Shown here piece after piece: positions 9,544 through 18,125 of a DNA stretch of 64,000 nt. Each line of letters begins with the position of its first letter. Positions within the stretch are counted from its first letter, which is position 1. The translations under genes and the position numbers were made by a program. Origin of the DNA: Robiginitalea marina (GTDB taxonomy: Bacteria > Bacteroidota > Bacteroidia > Flavobacteriales > Flavobacteriaceae); the NCBI RefSeq assembly GCF_024006985.1, contig NZ_JAMXIB010000001.1:248001-312000 (forward strand), read 5' to 3'. The notes under the pieces were generated by a model, which saw only the letters and a list, made by a program, of their open reading frames with translations, had not been told where the DNA came from and made no database searches.

Positions 9544-9730
9544 GGCCCTATGGGGCCCCTTAAACCTGCTTATAACAAACGGGCAGTCCGGTATACATGA
9601 ATTCAAAGCGTTTCCCGTTGCCAGGGTATTTTCCCGGACATCAATTACTCACTATGGGCAAAGGGGCACAGGAACAGGCACCCCGGGTTCATTTTAACAC
9701 GTCCTGTCACGGTAAGGCATATAATAATTG

Positions 9731-9738
9731 TAGCTTTA
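9731..9738 (+). promoter_or_regulatory. candidate -7 box in the 9544-9810 intergenic region
   Basis: TAGCTTTA resembles TAnnTTTG and lies 72 bases before the ATG at 9811, in a locally A+T-rich stretch. The remainder of this 267-base gap shows no gene or repeat that I can support. Confidence 0.35.
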
Positions 9739-9810
9739 TGGTGTTATACAATGTAGTAATTCCCAAAACTTACCAGGTTGTCCGCATAGTGGGCAAGCCG
9801 TTCAAGACCT

Positions 9811-11118
9811 ATGCAGCGTTTCAGGATATTCATTACCCTTACACTTCTGATTGCCGCGCTTTTTGCGCTAGCCCTGGGGACGAACCATGCGGTGTCACCC
9901 GAAGATTCGCCATGGGAAGTCGCAACAGACCAGCCCGGCAGGCAGGTCCGTGTACGGGAGGCATCCAAGACCGCCGCACTCAGGAAAGAAACCCTGCGCA
10001 AATCCCTGGAGGCCTATTTTGAAAAAGCCATTGCCACCGGCGATATCGTGGGCGCAGGGGTAAGCATTGTCAAAGAAGGGGAAATCCTGGTCTCCGATGG
10101 GTTTGGCAGGCGAAATGCCCGGAAGGCCGATCCAGTGGATGGAGAAACCATTTTCAGGCTCGGGTCCCTTTCAAAGGGGTTTACCGGGATTTTGGCAGCC
10201 AGCATAAAGTATGAAGGGGGCTTCGACTGGGAGGACAAGGTTACGGACTATATCCCCGGGTTCACATTGGGGGACCGGGGCAATAGCCATCGGATCACCC
10301 TGGCCCATCTGCTCTCGCATACCGCAGGCGCCCCGTACCATAGCTACACAAATCTGGTGGAGGCCGGCCTTTCGATAACGGAAATTGCCTCCCGGTTTAA
10401 GGAGGTCCAACCCATAAGTGCTCCCGGGGAACTGTACAGCTACCAGAATGCCCTGTTTGCATTATCGGGGGCGATTATCCAAAAGGTTTCCGGGCAAGAT
10501 GTGGCCGAAGCGTTCAAAAGCAGGTTGTTTTACCCCCTGGAGATGTGCGCCACCAACATGGACCACGAGGCCCTGTTGGCGCAGGAGAATGTGGCCCTTC
10601 CCCATTACCGGAGCGGGCGCGGCTGGAAGCCCAAAAAACTGGTAGACAATTATTACAATGCCATTCCAGCCGGGGGTATTAATGCCAGCGCAGCCGATAT
10701 GGCCCGGTGGATGCGGTTTTTACTCGGATATAATCCCGAGGTGATGCCGCGGAGGGCCATTGAGGAAGCTTTCACCCCTGTTGTTGAAATTCCCGGAAAG
10801 GGCAAATATTACCAACGCTGGCCCGGGCACCTATCTTCGCACTACGGTTTTGGCTGGAGGATCCACAAATTTAAGGAAGGGGCTTCAGAGCTGGAAAAAA
10901 CGATCTGGCACCATGGGGGGAGCGTGAACAGTTTCAGAAATGAAATTGCGATTTTCCCGGAGGCCGACCTTGGGATCTGTGTGCTACTGAATTCGAATTC
11001 CAAACGCTCCACGACCGTCATTCCCGATTTATATGAGATTGTCGGGGAAATCTACTCCGAATCCCCAAAAGCCTTTAGTGAGCACCTTATGGCGGAGATC
11101 AGCACTTTGGATCCATAG
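9811..11118 (+). CDS. serine hydrolase, class C beta-lactamase-like
   Basis: A 435-residue penicillin-binding-protein-fold hydrolase. It opens with an export signal (FRIFITLTLLIAALFALALG). The catalytic SxxK motif is SLSK (residues 119-122, in FRLGSLSKGFTG), the second motif is a YxN in LYSYQNALFALSG, and HHGGSVNSF supplies the H-x-G third motif. The family includes AmpC beta-lactamases, DD-peptidases and esterases, and sequence alone does not separate them. The intact YQN and HHG favour a functional peptidase or esterase that acts in the periplasm. It faces the MFS transporter gene tail to tail. Confidence 0.87.
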   Translation: MQRFRIFITLTLLIAALFALALGTNHAVSPEDSPWEVATDQPGRQVRVREASKTAALRKETLRKSLEAYFEKAIATGDIVGAGVSIVKEGEILVSDGFGRRNARKADPVDGETIFRLGSLSKGFTGILAASIKYEGGFDWEDKVTDYIPGFTLGDRGNSHRITLAHLLSHTAGAPYHSYTNLVEAGLSITEIASRFKEVQPISAPGELYSYQNALFALSGAIIQKVSGQDVAEAFKSRLFYPLEMCATNMDHEALLAQENVALPHYRSGRGWKPKKLVDNYYNAIPAGGINASAADMARWMRFLLGYNPEVMPRRAIEEAFTPVVEIPGKGKYYQRWPGHLSSHYGFGWRIHKFKEGASELEKTIWHHGGSVNSFRNEIAIFPEADLGICVLLNSNSKRSTTVIPDLYEIVGEIYSESPKAFSEHLMAEISTLDP

Positions 11119-11156
11119 GGAAAGCGGGCCGCGCGTACATTTTTTTCAATAAAAAG

Positions 11157-12458
11157 TCATCGCGGGCGGCCATAAAGCTTGAAGTACCGCCAGGCCGCAA
11201 GGCACCCGATGCAGGAAAAAGCGGCCAGCATCCAAAAAACATGCTGGTGACCAGTTTCGCCGGGGGATTGGTCCAGCAGGAACCCCATGGCTGGCCCGGC
11301 AAAGATATCCGGGGTATATCCGATCAGTGAAATCAGGCCAACCGCCGTACCGGTGAGGACCAGGGGGATCTTTCCCCGTTCCATCACGGCAAAGTACAGG
11401 GCGCGGGCCGCATAAACCCCCGTGGCCACGATAAGGATGGAAAGGAAGAACAGTACCGTAGCCGAATCCGTGATGATTCCCGTGGCAAAAAGCAGGGCCC
11501 CGAGGATGGAAACCAGAAAGCTCACTACCAGCCAGAAGGTGGTCCTTGAGCGATCGGCGACAACCCCGATCAAAACCCCCACCACGGGGCGCATGAAAAG
11601 CAGGAAGGTTCCCACCTGGGCCGACTGGACCTGGTCGTAGCGCATCACATCCTGGGCATAGAGCGAAAACACATCGGTGATTTTATAGCCCACATAAGCG
11701 CACAGGATTATGATCATCAGCAACCAAACCGCGGGCAAACGCGCAACATCCCTGATCTGCGCCATGCTGATGCGTTCCAGGATGATTTCCCGCTCCAGGT
11801 TGCGGTCCATTTTCATAAACAACCAGACCAACACGCCCACAAGGGCCACCAGGGCAGCGCTGACCAAAATCACATACCGGAAGGCCTCCCTGCGTTCCGC
11901 CACCAGGGTGGCTGTTGTTTCACTGCCCAGGAACCATGAGAAGACCAGGACTCCCAGGGTGCCAAAGAGTGCCCCCACCAGCCCGCGCCCACCATCCAAA
12001 AAGCCGAAGGCCTTTCCCTGGGATGTGGCGCCTCCCCATACCCGGGTGGCTTTGATCATAGGGGCCCAGAAAATGAAAATGGTCGTAAACCCCCAGTAGC
12101 CATAGAGCACTCTTAATACCGGATACGCCGGGAAGGTCGCATAGGCCAGTCCCCCCAGGGCGGTCATCCAAAGGGCTACTGCGATTAACTTCCTGGGGGG
12201 GTATTTGTCAGCCAGGGGTCCCCCGAAAAAATAAGAAACCAGGGCTACGACCCCATATACAGAAAAGCATAGGCCCAATTGGGTGTTGTCGAGCCCGAAA
12301 GTGTCCAGTACCGTTGGCCTGAAGACGCGCGAGAGCACAAAAGGCAGGATGAATGCCGATTCCCCGGCCAGGATAAGCAAAACCAGGAAGTACCAGGGGG
12401 GCTTGGCCGAGTGGCCGGGATGGGAAAGCGGTGGGGGGGAACCCTCAGGAGTCTTCAT
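11157..12458 (-). CDS. MFS transporter
   Basis: A 433-residue polytopic protein with about twelve hydrophobic helices. Loop 2-3 carries the signature GGPLADKYPPRKLIAVALW, a close match to the MFS G-x-x-x-D-R-x-x-R/K motif, and the symmetrical cytoplasmic loop has GVVADRSRTTFW. A long charged loop between the halves (LFMKMDRNLEREIILERISMAQ) is typical. The layout resembles anion:cation and sugar-phosphate/nitrate-type carriers, but I cannot name the substrate. It may be transcribed with the M20 peptidase and aminotransferase genes upstream, since the gap to the peptidase is 85 bases. Confidence 0.85.
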   Translation of the reverse strand: MKTPEGSPPPLSHPGHSAKPPWYFLVLLILAGESAFILPFVLSRVFRPTVLDTFGLDNTQLGLCFSVYGVVALVSYFFGGPLADKYPPRKLIAVALWMTALGGLAYATFPAYPVLRVLYGYWGFTTIFIFWAPMIKATRVWGGATSQGKAFGFLDGGRGLVGALFGTLGVLVFSWFLGSETTATLVAERREAFRYVILVSAALVALVGVLVWLFMKMDRNLEREIILERISMAQIRDVARLPAVWLLMIIILCAYVGYKITDVFSLYAQDVMRYDQVQSAQVGTFLLFMRPVVGVLIGVVADRSRTTFWLVVSFLVSILGALLFATGIITDSATVLFFLSILIVATGVYAARALYFAVMERGKIPLVLTGTAVGLISLIGYTPDIFAGPAMGFLLDQSPGETGHQHVFWMLAAFSCIGCLAAWRYFKLYGRPR

Positions 12459-12543
12459 GGATTTATTCTTTCGGCCCTGAAATCCACAGGAAGCTACATC
12501 ACGTGCCCAAAAAGGGGTGCCATTGCTCCCGGGCAGGCAAAGG

Positions 12544-13971
12544 TCAGCTGAATTTCCGGATCAGGTGATAGGTAAATTCAATAAGCTCCCTGTAGTTTTC
12601 CTTGCTGATTTTTTCGTCAATCCCATGAAAGCGGGTAAAGCTCTCCTGGTTGATCCGGATGGGGTAAAACCGGTACACTTCATCGGCCAGGTCATAGAAG
12701 TAGCGCGCATCGGTGCCGCCCCCAACCAGCCCGGGAACCACGATGGCATCGGGGAAGACAGACCGGATGGTAAGTTCAAGGTTTTTGAAGGCTTCGGAAT
12801 CGATCCCGGAAACCTGTGAAGGATTGGCCAGGAACCCGACGGGTTCCACCTGTATTTTGCTGCCTACCGTGGCCTGGATATGTTCCTGAACAGATTCAAT
12901 CGTTTCCCCTGGCAGGATCCGGAAATTGATCGTGGCTTCTGCCATCGTAGGGATCACATTATTCTTCACCCCCCCTTCGATAATGGTGGGGGCGGTAGTG
13001 GTGTGTGCATTCAGGGCTTCCAATATGGGCTTTTTAAAGAGCCAAGGATTCGCAAAGGCCATTTTTTTGAAAAAGGGGAGTTCCGCCCCCATATACTCAA
13101 ACTGGTAGTTGATGGGCTCCACCAGCTTATAGGGAAGCTGGTTGTTTTCCAAATCCACAATCGCCCGGGCGAGCATGCCAATTGTATTTTCTTTGGGCGG
13201 CTGGGAACTGTGCCCTCCGTTGGTGCGAACGATCAGCCGGAAAGAGGCAAACCCTTTTTCCGCCAGGTTCACCATGGCCACGGGTTTCTCAATGCCAGGA
13301 ATCATCCCCTCAGCCAGGAATCCACCTTCATCCAAAGCCATTGCGGCATCTACCCCTTTGGCCTTTAGATGGGCTGCAATCGCCCCCGCCCCATTGCTGC
13401 CCCCTACTTCTTCATCATGGCCAAAGGCCAGATACAGCGTCCGGGTCGGGGTATGGTTTTCCCGGAGGAGCATTTCCACACTCTCCAGCACGGCCATTAA
13501 AGACCCCTTGTCATCCAGGGTGCCACGCCCTATAATGTGGGTATCGGTAATTTTACCTTCGAAAGGGCCCGCCTCCCATTCCGCCAGGGTGGGCCCGTCT
13601 ACCGGGACCACATCCTGGTGCGACATCAGGATGACGGGCTTTTGGGAAGCATCCGTCCCGTTCCATGTATACAACAGGCTGTATTCATTGATTTTTTCAA
13701 GGGTGAGTTTCTCATGCACCAGGGGGAAGGTCTTCCGGAGGAACTCATGGAACCCATGGAAAGCAGCAGAATCGGGGATGGCGTCTTCACTTATGGATAC
13801 GGTTGGAAACTGAATAGCCCCCGAAAGGTTTTCATAGACCCTATCGGGGATTGACACAGCCTGCAAGGTTTCCGGTTCCACCTGACGGGAAAACAGGGTA
13901 AGGGTGTTGAACACCAGGATGCCTGCAACAACAACAGCCACGAGCAACAGGGCAGAAAGGATTTTTTTCAT
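12544..13971 (-). CDS. M20 family metallopeptidase (PM20D1-like), membrane-anchored
   Basis: A 475-residue zinc exopeptidase. The chosen start gives MKKILSALLLVAVVVAGILVF, an N-terminal membrane anchor; the frame extends upstream to 14100, but that would run into the aminotransferase gene. Zinc-site motifs are MSHQDVVPVDG, LDDKGSLMAVLE (bridging Asp and following acid) and FGHDEEVGGSNGA, with a dimerisation domain around TNGGHSSQP. The overall length and the H-Q-D-V-V-P motif match the carboxypeptidase PM20D1/CPS1 branch, which cleaves or forms N-acyl amino acids and small peptides outside the cytoplasm. It lies 53 bases downstream of the Tat-signal aminotransferase gene and is probably cotranscribed with it. 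Confidence 0.88.
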   Translation of the reverse strand: MKKILSALLLVAVVVAGILVFNTLTLFSRQVEPETLQAVSIPDRVYENLSGAIQFPTVSISEDAIPDSAAFHGFHEFLRKTFPLVHEKLTLEKINEYSLLYTWNGTDASQKPVILMSHQDVVPVDGPTLAEWEAGPFEGKITDTHIIGRGTLDDKGSLMAVLESVEMLLRENHTPTRTLYLAFGHDEEVGGSNGAGAIAAHLKAKGVDAAMALDEGGFLAEGMIPGIEKPVAMVNLAEKGFASFRLIVRTNGGHSSQPPKENTIGMLARAIVDLENNQLPYKLVEPINYQFEYMGAELPFFKKMAFANPWLFKKPILEALNAHTTTAPTIIEGGVKNNVIPTMAEATINFRILPGETIESVQEHIQATVGSKIQVEPVGFLANPSQVSGIDSEAFKNLELTIRSVFPDAIVVPGLVGGGTDARYFYDLADEVYRFYPIRINQESFTRFHGIDEKISKENYRELIEFTYHLIRKFS

Positions 13972-14024
13972 AGGGAATCGGTCGTGTGAAGGGAAATGTT
14001 CCCTGCTACTTCTGTGATAACAAT

Positions 14025-15137
14025 TTAGGCCAGTACTTTTTTCAGGGCGCCGGTAAAGGCCTGTACTTCTTCGAGAGTACCGGTGCTGATACGGGCCCAA
14101 TCGAGCAGGGGAGGGAAGGGGCGGCCAATCTGAACCCCTTCGGCACCCATCCTTTCCAGCAGGGTGCCTATAGGCATCCCGCTTTTGAAGAACACAAAAT
14201 TGGTGTGCGAGCGGAGATAGGGAATGCCCATGGCATCCAGTTCGTTATATATCCACTGTTTGCATTTTTCATTCTGGGTAAGGCTGAACTTGTAAAAATC
14301 GGTGTCTTTAAGGGCTTCCCGGGCGGCGAGGATGGCCAGGACGTTGGTGTTGGCCATCAGGGCTTCCCGCAGGCGCAGGGCGATATCGGGTCTGGCGATA
14401 AGATATCCGATGCGCATCCCGGCCAGGCCGTAAACTTTGGAAAAGGTTTTGGACACAATCACATTGTAGCCCTGCCGCACCAGGCCCACCATAGAGGGGT
14501 AATCGGGTTCCGTGATGTAATCATAATACGCCTCATCGCTGAAAACCACAGCCCGGGAGGCCGTGGAAGCGCAAAAATCTTTCAACTGCCCGGGGTCCAG
14601 CAGGGTACCGGAAGGGTTATTGGGATTGCAAAGGAAAACCAGGCGGGTCTTACCGGTGATCCTTTGTTCCATAGCGTTTAAATCATGGGAAAGTCCTTCG
14701 TCGAGGGGGACCCTGTGTACATACCCGCCAAAATATTCCGCATAACTCAAAAGGGCCTGAAACGTCGGGTCGGCAGCGATTATTTCCCCGCCCCCGAGGC
14801 CATAGACCAGGCCTGCCGCATTAAGGCCTTCCGTGGACCCTCCGGTTATTACCACGTGGTCTTCCGGGACCTCCTCTTTCCTGGCAATATCGCTCACCAG
14901 GGCTTTGATGTACTGGAAAGGGTACCGACACCCGAGGTGAAAGTTTTCCTGGAGGACCCTGCGGACGCTTTCAGAGGGCCCAAACGGGTTCTCATTTGAA
15001 TTTAGCTTTACGGGGCCTTCGGCGAGGGGCCTTTTGGGCGCTGCCATTTGTGCCAGGCCGGGCATACCGCCCATTAACGTAAAGCCGCCCCCAAGGGCGA
15101 TGGTTTTCAGCCAGTGGCGTCGGTCAGTAGTGTTCAT
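14025..15137 (-). CDS. Tat-exported class I/II aminotransferase (HisC-like)
   Basis: A ~370-residue fold-type I PLP enzyme. The body resembles histidinol-phosphate aminotransferase: LNSNENPFGPSESVR near the start, the PLP-phosphate loop GGSTEGLNAAG, LCNPNNPSGT, DEAYYDY, and the Schiff-base lysine in SKTFSKVYGLAGMRIGY. Unlike HisC it begins with a twin-arginine signal, DRRHWLKTIALGGGF, followed by a hydrophobic stretch and an Ala-rich cleavage region. It would therefore be exported folded with its cofactor. I chose the ATG at 15137, which places the twin arginine at residues 6-7. The substrate is unknown. The neighbouring exported M20 peptidase suggests a shared periplasmic amino-compound pathway, by inference only. 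Confidence 0.82.
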   Translation of the reverse strand: MNTTDRRHWLKTIALGGGFTLMGGMPGLAQMAAPKRPLAEGPVKLNSNENPFGPSESVRRVLQENFHLGCRYPFQYIKALVSDIARKEEVPEDHVVITGGSTEGLNAAGLVYGLGGGEIIAADPTFQALLSYAEYFGGYVHRVPLDEGLSHDLNAMEQRITGKTRLVFLCNPNNPSGTLLDPGQLKDFCASTASRAVVFSDEAYYDYITEPDYPSMVGLVRQGYNVIVSKTFSKVYGLAGMRIGYLIARPDIALRLREALMANTNVLAILAAREALKDTDFYKFSLTQNEKCKQWIYNELDAMGIPYLRSHTNFVFFKSGMPIGTLLERMGAEGVQIGRPFPPLLDWARISTGTLEEVQAFTGALKKVLA

Positions 15138-15231
15138 AATCCGTGTCCTTTGGCTCAAAAGGTACGAATTAATCTCATATCAGAAGGCTATCCGGAAAAT
15201 GTCAGGGGGAGGTCACGCGGTATGTTGCCCT

Positions 15232-15525
15232 TCAGCCATAGGCCGTATTGCTGACCAGGATCGCGATCACCAGAACAGCCATGGCCAGGTTAACCGTCAG
15301 GGCAATGACCTTCCGTTCGGTCAGGGGCTCGTGAATGCCCTTTAAAACATAATAGGTGCCGGCCAACCCAAGCATCCCGGAAAGCACTATGGGCAGGCCC
15401 AAAAGCCACCGGTAGAGAAAGGGTCCCAGGTTCAGAAGGGCCATTGCCCCGGACAATGCCAGGAGCAGTAAAATCCAGCGGCACAACTGGTACGAGCGAT
15501 TGGTATATTCAAGTTCAGCAGCCAT
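15232..15525 (-). CDS. small membrane protein of unknown function
   Basis: A 97-residue protein with three hydrophobic segments: CRWILLLLALSGAMALLNLG, WLLGLPIVLSGMLGLAGTYYVL, and KVIALTVNLAMAVLVIAILV. A short polar loop (KGIHEPLTERK) separates the last two. I do not recognise the family. It lies 16 bases downstream of the next minus-strand gene (start 15985), so the two are probably cotranscribed. Its reality is supported by the clean start, the uniform hydrophobic pattern and that spacing. Confidence 0.6.
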   Translation of the reverse strand: MAAELEYTNRSYQLCRWILLLLALSGAMALLNLGPFLYRWLLGLPIVLSGMLGLAGTYYVLKGIHEPLTERKVIALTVNLAMAVLVIAILVSNTAYG

Positions 15526-15541
15526 AGGTATTGTTTTGGGG

Positions 15542-15985
15542 TCAGACCACCTTAATGTTGGCTTTCAACCCTTCCATGATTCCCAGGACGTTGACCACGG
15601 TCTCCCGAAGGTGGTTGCGGATCAAAAAATGCGGGATCCGGATGGTGGTAAACCCGTTTCGGAACGAATGCATGGTCTGTTCGAGTTCGTGCATGGCCTG
15701 TTCATGGGTCATGGCTTCTAGCCCCCGGTCTATTTCAATGTTGAGTTTCACCCTGGAAAGGGCGAGGTCCACAGTTTTTTTACCATCCCACCAGGCCAGC
15801 ATGGGTCGTATCCCTGCTTCCCTGAGTCCATAGTAAAGCATTACGGCTTCGGCGGGGATTTGTCCCTTGCGGATGAGGAGTTCCAGGCGGCTTCGGTGCG
15901 CGGCACACAATTCAGCCTGAAAAAGGTCCATCGACGCGCGATGGTCAAGGTAACTGAGTTTTTTATTGCACTCCAGGCATGTCAT
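15542..15985 (-). CDS. conserved hypothetical: Zn-finger-like N-terminus plus PD-(D/E)XK-like core
   Basis: A 147-residue protein that I do not recognise by name. Its N-terminus has C3-x2-C6 (TCLECNKK) and, 20 residues later, C27-x2-H30 (LCAAHRSR), a plausible zinc-finger pair. The C-terminal half reads TVDLALSRVKLNIEID: Asp73 on one strand and Glu84-x-Asp86 on the next. Then comes a helix with EQAMHELEQTM and a strand GFTTIRIPHFLIRNHL. This order resembles DUF559 / very-short-patch-repair-type nuclease folds, where the last strand ends in an R-I/V-P motif. Nuclease activity is inference; the usual trailing lysine is not obvious (Asp86 sits where E-x-K would have Lys). Confidence 0.6.
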   Translation of the reverse strand: MTCLECNKKLSYLDHRASMDLFQAELCAAHRSRLELLIRKGQIPAEAVMLYYGLREAGIRPMLAWWDGKKTVDLALSRVKLNIEIDRGLEAMTHEQAMHELEQTMHSFRNGFTTIRIPHFLIRNHLRETVVNVLGIMEGLKANIKVV

Positions 15986-16153
15986 AGTCCGGGTAAGAAT
16001 TTAGGTTTCGGGAAAAATAATAACCGTACAGCCCGTATTTTATTTTGAAGTTTTCGACGTATGGCACCCTCAGCGGTCAGGAAACCCGATATTTTAGATG
16101 AAATGCCTTCCTGTGATCGCGAAGGGCGCCTTCACAAAAGCAGCCGGAATGCG

Positions 16154-16161
16154 TATCTTTA
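16154..16161 (+). promoter_or_regulatory. -7 box of the pxp operon
   Basis: TATCTTTA, one base from TAnnTTTG, lies 27 bases before the first gene of the transporter-pxpABC operon. No clear -33 box is visible. Confidence 0.45.
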
Positions 16162-16188
16162 CCCTTCACCGATTACGCTGGGATATCC

Positions 16189-17379
16189 ATGTTCAAAAAA
16201 ACAGGACCGGGGATGCTCATAGCAGCGGCCTTCGTAGGCCCCGGTACGGTCACCACCTGTATCAGGGCCGGGGTAGACTGGCGGTACGGGTTGTTGTGGG
16301 CGCTGCTGCTTTCCGTCTTTGCCACCTGGGTGCTTCAGGAAATGGCAGGAAGGCTGGGGCTGACCACCGGGGATGGAATCCCGGGGGTCATCAGGCAGAG
16401 CCTCCCGAACCGCTGGCTGAAGGCTGCAATGCTGGGGGTAATCCTCTCGGCTATTGTGGTGGGAAATGCCGCCTATGAAGCGGGGAATATTTCCGGGGCC
16501 GTCCTGGGCTTGCAGGGCCTTACGGGCCATGACGGACAGGGCCTTTACCCGTGGCTTTCGGGCCTGCTGGCCTTCGGACTGCTTTGGTACGGGAATTCGC
16601 GCCTGCTGGAACGGGTCTTTACGATCCTTGTACTCCTGATGAGCCTTTCCTTCCTGGTAACGGCCATACTGACCCGACCGGATCTGACCGAACTGCTGAG
16701 CGGCCTCTTCCTGCCGCGGGCGGACTCAGGGAACCTCCTGACCGTGGTGGCCCTAATTGGCACCACGGTAGTCCCGTACAACTTGTTTCTTTATACCTCC
16801 CTGGTGAGTGAAAAATGGAAATCAACCCGGGAGATGGGTACCATGCGACGCGATATCCTCCTTTCCGTTGCAGCCGGGGGGCTGGTCTCGATGGCGATAG
16901 TGGTAACGGCAGCCGGGAGCGGAGCTCCCGGGGTCCAAACCCTGGAAGACCTCTCCAGGGGACTCGAACCCCTTTACGGGGCCACAGCGCGCTTTGGCCT
17001 CGGCATCGGCCTTTTTGCGGCGGGGATTACCTCTGCCATAACGGCCCCCCTGGCGGCTGCCTATGTCGCACGTCAGTGTTTCGGATGGCCCGAAGGCAGG
17101 AAGCAGGCCCGGTTCCGGGCCGTCTGGATTTTCGTCCTGCTGAGCGGCATCCTGGCGCTCAGCTGGGATTTCAGACCCCTCGAGGTAATCTTTTTTGCGC
17201 AGGTTGCCAACGGAATCCTGTTGCCCGTTATCGCTATTTTCCTTTGGTGGGCCGTAAACCGGGTGGTCCTTATGGGGGACCTGAGGAACAACCTCCTGCA
17301 AAATGCCGCGGCCCTGGCCATCCTGGTGCTCGTAACGGGACTCGGCATCTGGAGCATCCTTAAAATCATACTCTTTTAA
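16189..17379 (+). CDS. NRAMP-fold transporter lacking canonical metal ligands (YcsG-like)
   Basis: A 396-residue membrane protein of the NRAMP family with about eleven helices. In true NRAMP metal carriers the unwound helix 1 reads D-P-G-N and helix 6 reads M-P-H; Asp, Asn and Met bind the ion. Here helix 1 reads GPGT (G17-P18-G19-T20, in FVGPGTVTTCIRAGVDW) and helix 6 reads VPYN (V195-P196-Y197-N198). All three side-chain ligands are therefore replaced, while the prolines and glycine that break the helices are kept. It leads an operon with pxpABC, starting 8 bases before pxpA. Bacillus subtilis has the same association (ycsF, ycsG, kipI, kipA). I infer import of 5-oxoproline or a related acid rather than a divalent metal. 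Confidence 0.8.
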   Translation: MFKKTGPGMLIAAAFVGPGTVTTCIRAGVDWRYGLLWALLLSVFATWVLQEMAGRLGLTTGDGIPGVIRQSLPNRWLKAAMLGVILSAIVVGNAAYEAGNISGAVLGLQGLTGHDGQGLYPWLSGLLAFGLLWYGNSRLLERVFTILVLLMSLSFLVTAILTRPDLTELLSGLFLPRADSGNLLTVVALIGTTVVPYNLFLYTSLVSEKWKSTREMGTMRRDILLSVAAGGLVSMAIVVTAAGSGAPGVQTLEDLSRGLEPLYGATARFGLGIGLFAAGITSAITAPLAAAYVARQCFGWPEGRKQARFRAVWIFVLLSGILALSWDFRPLEVIFFAQVANGILLPVIAIFLWWAVNRVVLMGDLRNNLLQNAAALAILVLVTGLGIWSILKIILF

Positions 17380-17387
17380 GCCCGATC

Positions 17388-18125
17388 ATGACAACCATTG
17401 ACCTGAATTGTGACGTAGGGGAGGGGGTGGGAAATGAACCCCTCCTGTTTCCCCTGATATCTTCCTGCAACATCGCCTGCGGGGGTCATGCCGGGGACCA
17501 TCGCAGTATGAAAGATACGGCGCGCCTGGCCCTTGCCCACGGGGTCCGGATCGGGGCCCATCCGTCTTATCCCGACCGGGAGCATTTTGGGCGGCGTTCC
17601 GTGAAAATGGCCGACATCGAGTTTCGGGAAAGCATCCGGGCGCAGGTAGCTTCCCTGGCGGATGTCCTTGGGACCCTGAATACCCGACTACACCACATTA
17701 AGGCCCACGGCGCCCTGTATAACGACCTGGCCCCGGGGGGAAGCCTGGCCGAAAGCTATCTGGAGGCCCTGGAGGGGTACAGGGAAAAGGCCATTCTCTT
17801 TGTGCCCTGTAACGCCACCCTGGCTACCCTGGCCCGGGGCCATGGGTTCCGGGTGTGGGAAGAAGCCTTTCTCGACCGCGCCTACGAGGCCGATGGGAGC
17901 CTGGTGGCCCGAAATAGGGAAGGGGCTGTGCTCGGCGACCCCCGGCAAATATTTTCCCGGTTGAAGGAGATGGCGGGCAACCACCGGGTTCTCTGCGCAG
18001 ATGGTTCGTATATCTCCCTGCAGGCCGACACCTATTGCCTTCATGGCGATACCCCGAATGCCGTTGAAATCCTTACCTTTCTCGCAAATAACCTGCCCGA
18101 TGCAGAAATAATGGTCAGCAGATGA
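17388..18125 (+). CDS. pxpA: 5-oxoprolinase subunit PxpA (LamB/YcsF family)
   Basis: A 245-residue member of the LamB/YcsF family, the A subunit of the three-part ATP-dependent 5-oxoprolinase that opens 5-oxoproline (pyroglutamate) to glutamate in the cytoplasm. Recognisable signatures are DLNCDVGEG at the very start, SCNIACGGHAGD, IGAHPSYPDREHFGRR, HHIKAHGALYND, and the late LQADTYCLHGDTPNA. The length is normal for the family. The stop overlaps the start of pxpB by four bases (ATGA-type), which supports coordinated synthesis of subunits. Confidence 0.94.
   Translation: MTTIDLNCDVGEGVGNEPLLFPLISSCNIACGGHAGDHRSMKDTARLALAHGVRIGAHPSYPDREHFGRRSVKMADIEFRESIRAQVASLADVLGTLNTRLHHIKAHGALYNDLAPGGSLAESYLEALEGYREKAILFVPCNATLATLARGHGFRVWEEAFLDRAYEADGSLVARNREGAVLGDPRQIFSRLKEMAGNHRVLCADGSYISLQADTYCLHGDTPNAVEILTFLANNLPDAEIMVSR

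Noticed and set aside
9811-11118. An antibiotic-resistance beta-lactamase gene.
   Set aside because: The SxxK, YxN and HxG motifs are shared with DD-peptidases and esterases of the same fold. There is no mobile-element context, and its codon use looks like its neighbours.
14025-15137. Histidinol-phosphate aminotransferase (hisC) for histidine synthesis.
   Set aside because: The fold is HisC-like, but the twin-arginine signal and the absence of other his genes argue against a cytoplasmic biosynthetic role.
16189-17379. Manganese transporter mntH.
   Set aside because: The Asp, Asn and Met ligands of the NRAMP metal site are replaced (GPGT, VPYN), and the operon partners are 5-oxoprolinase subunits.
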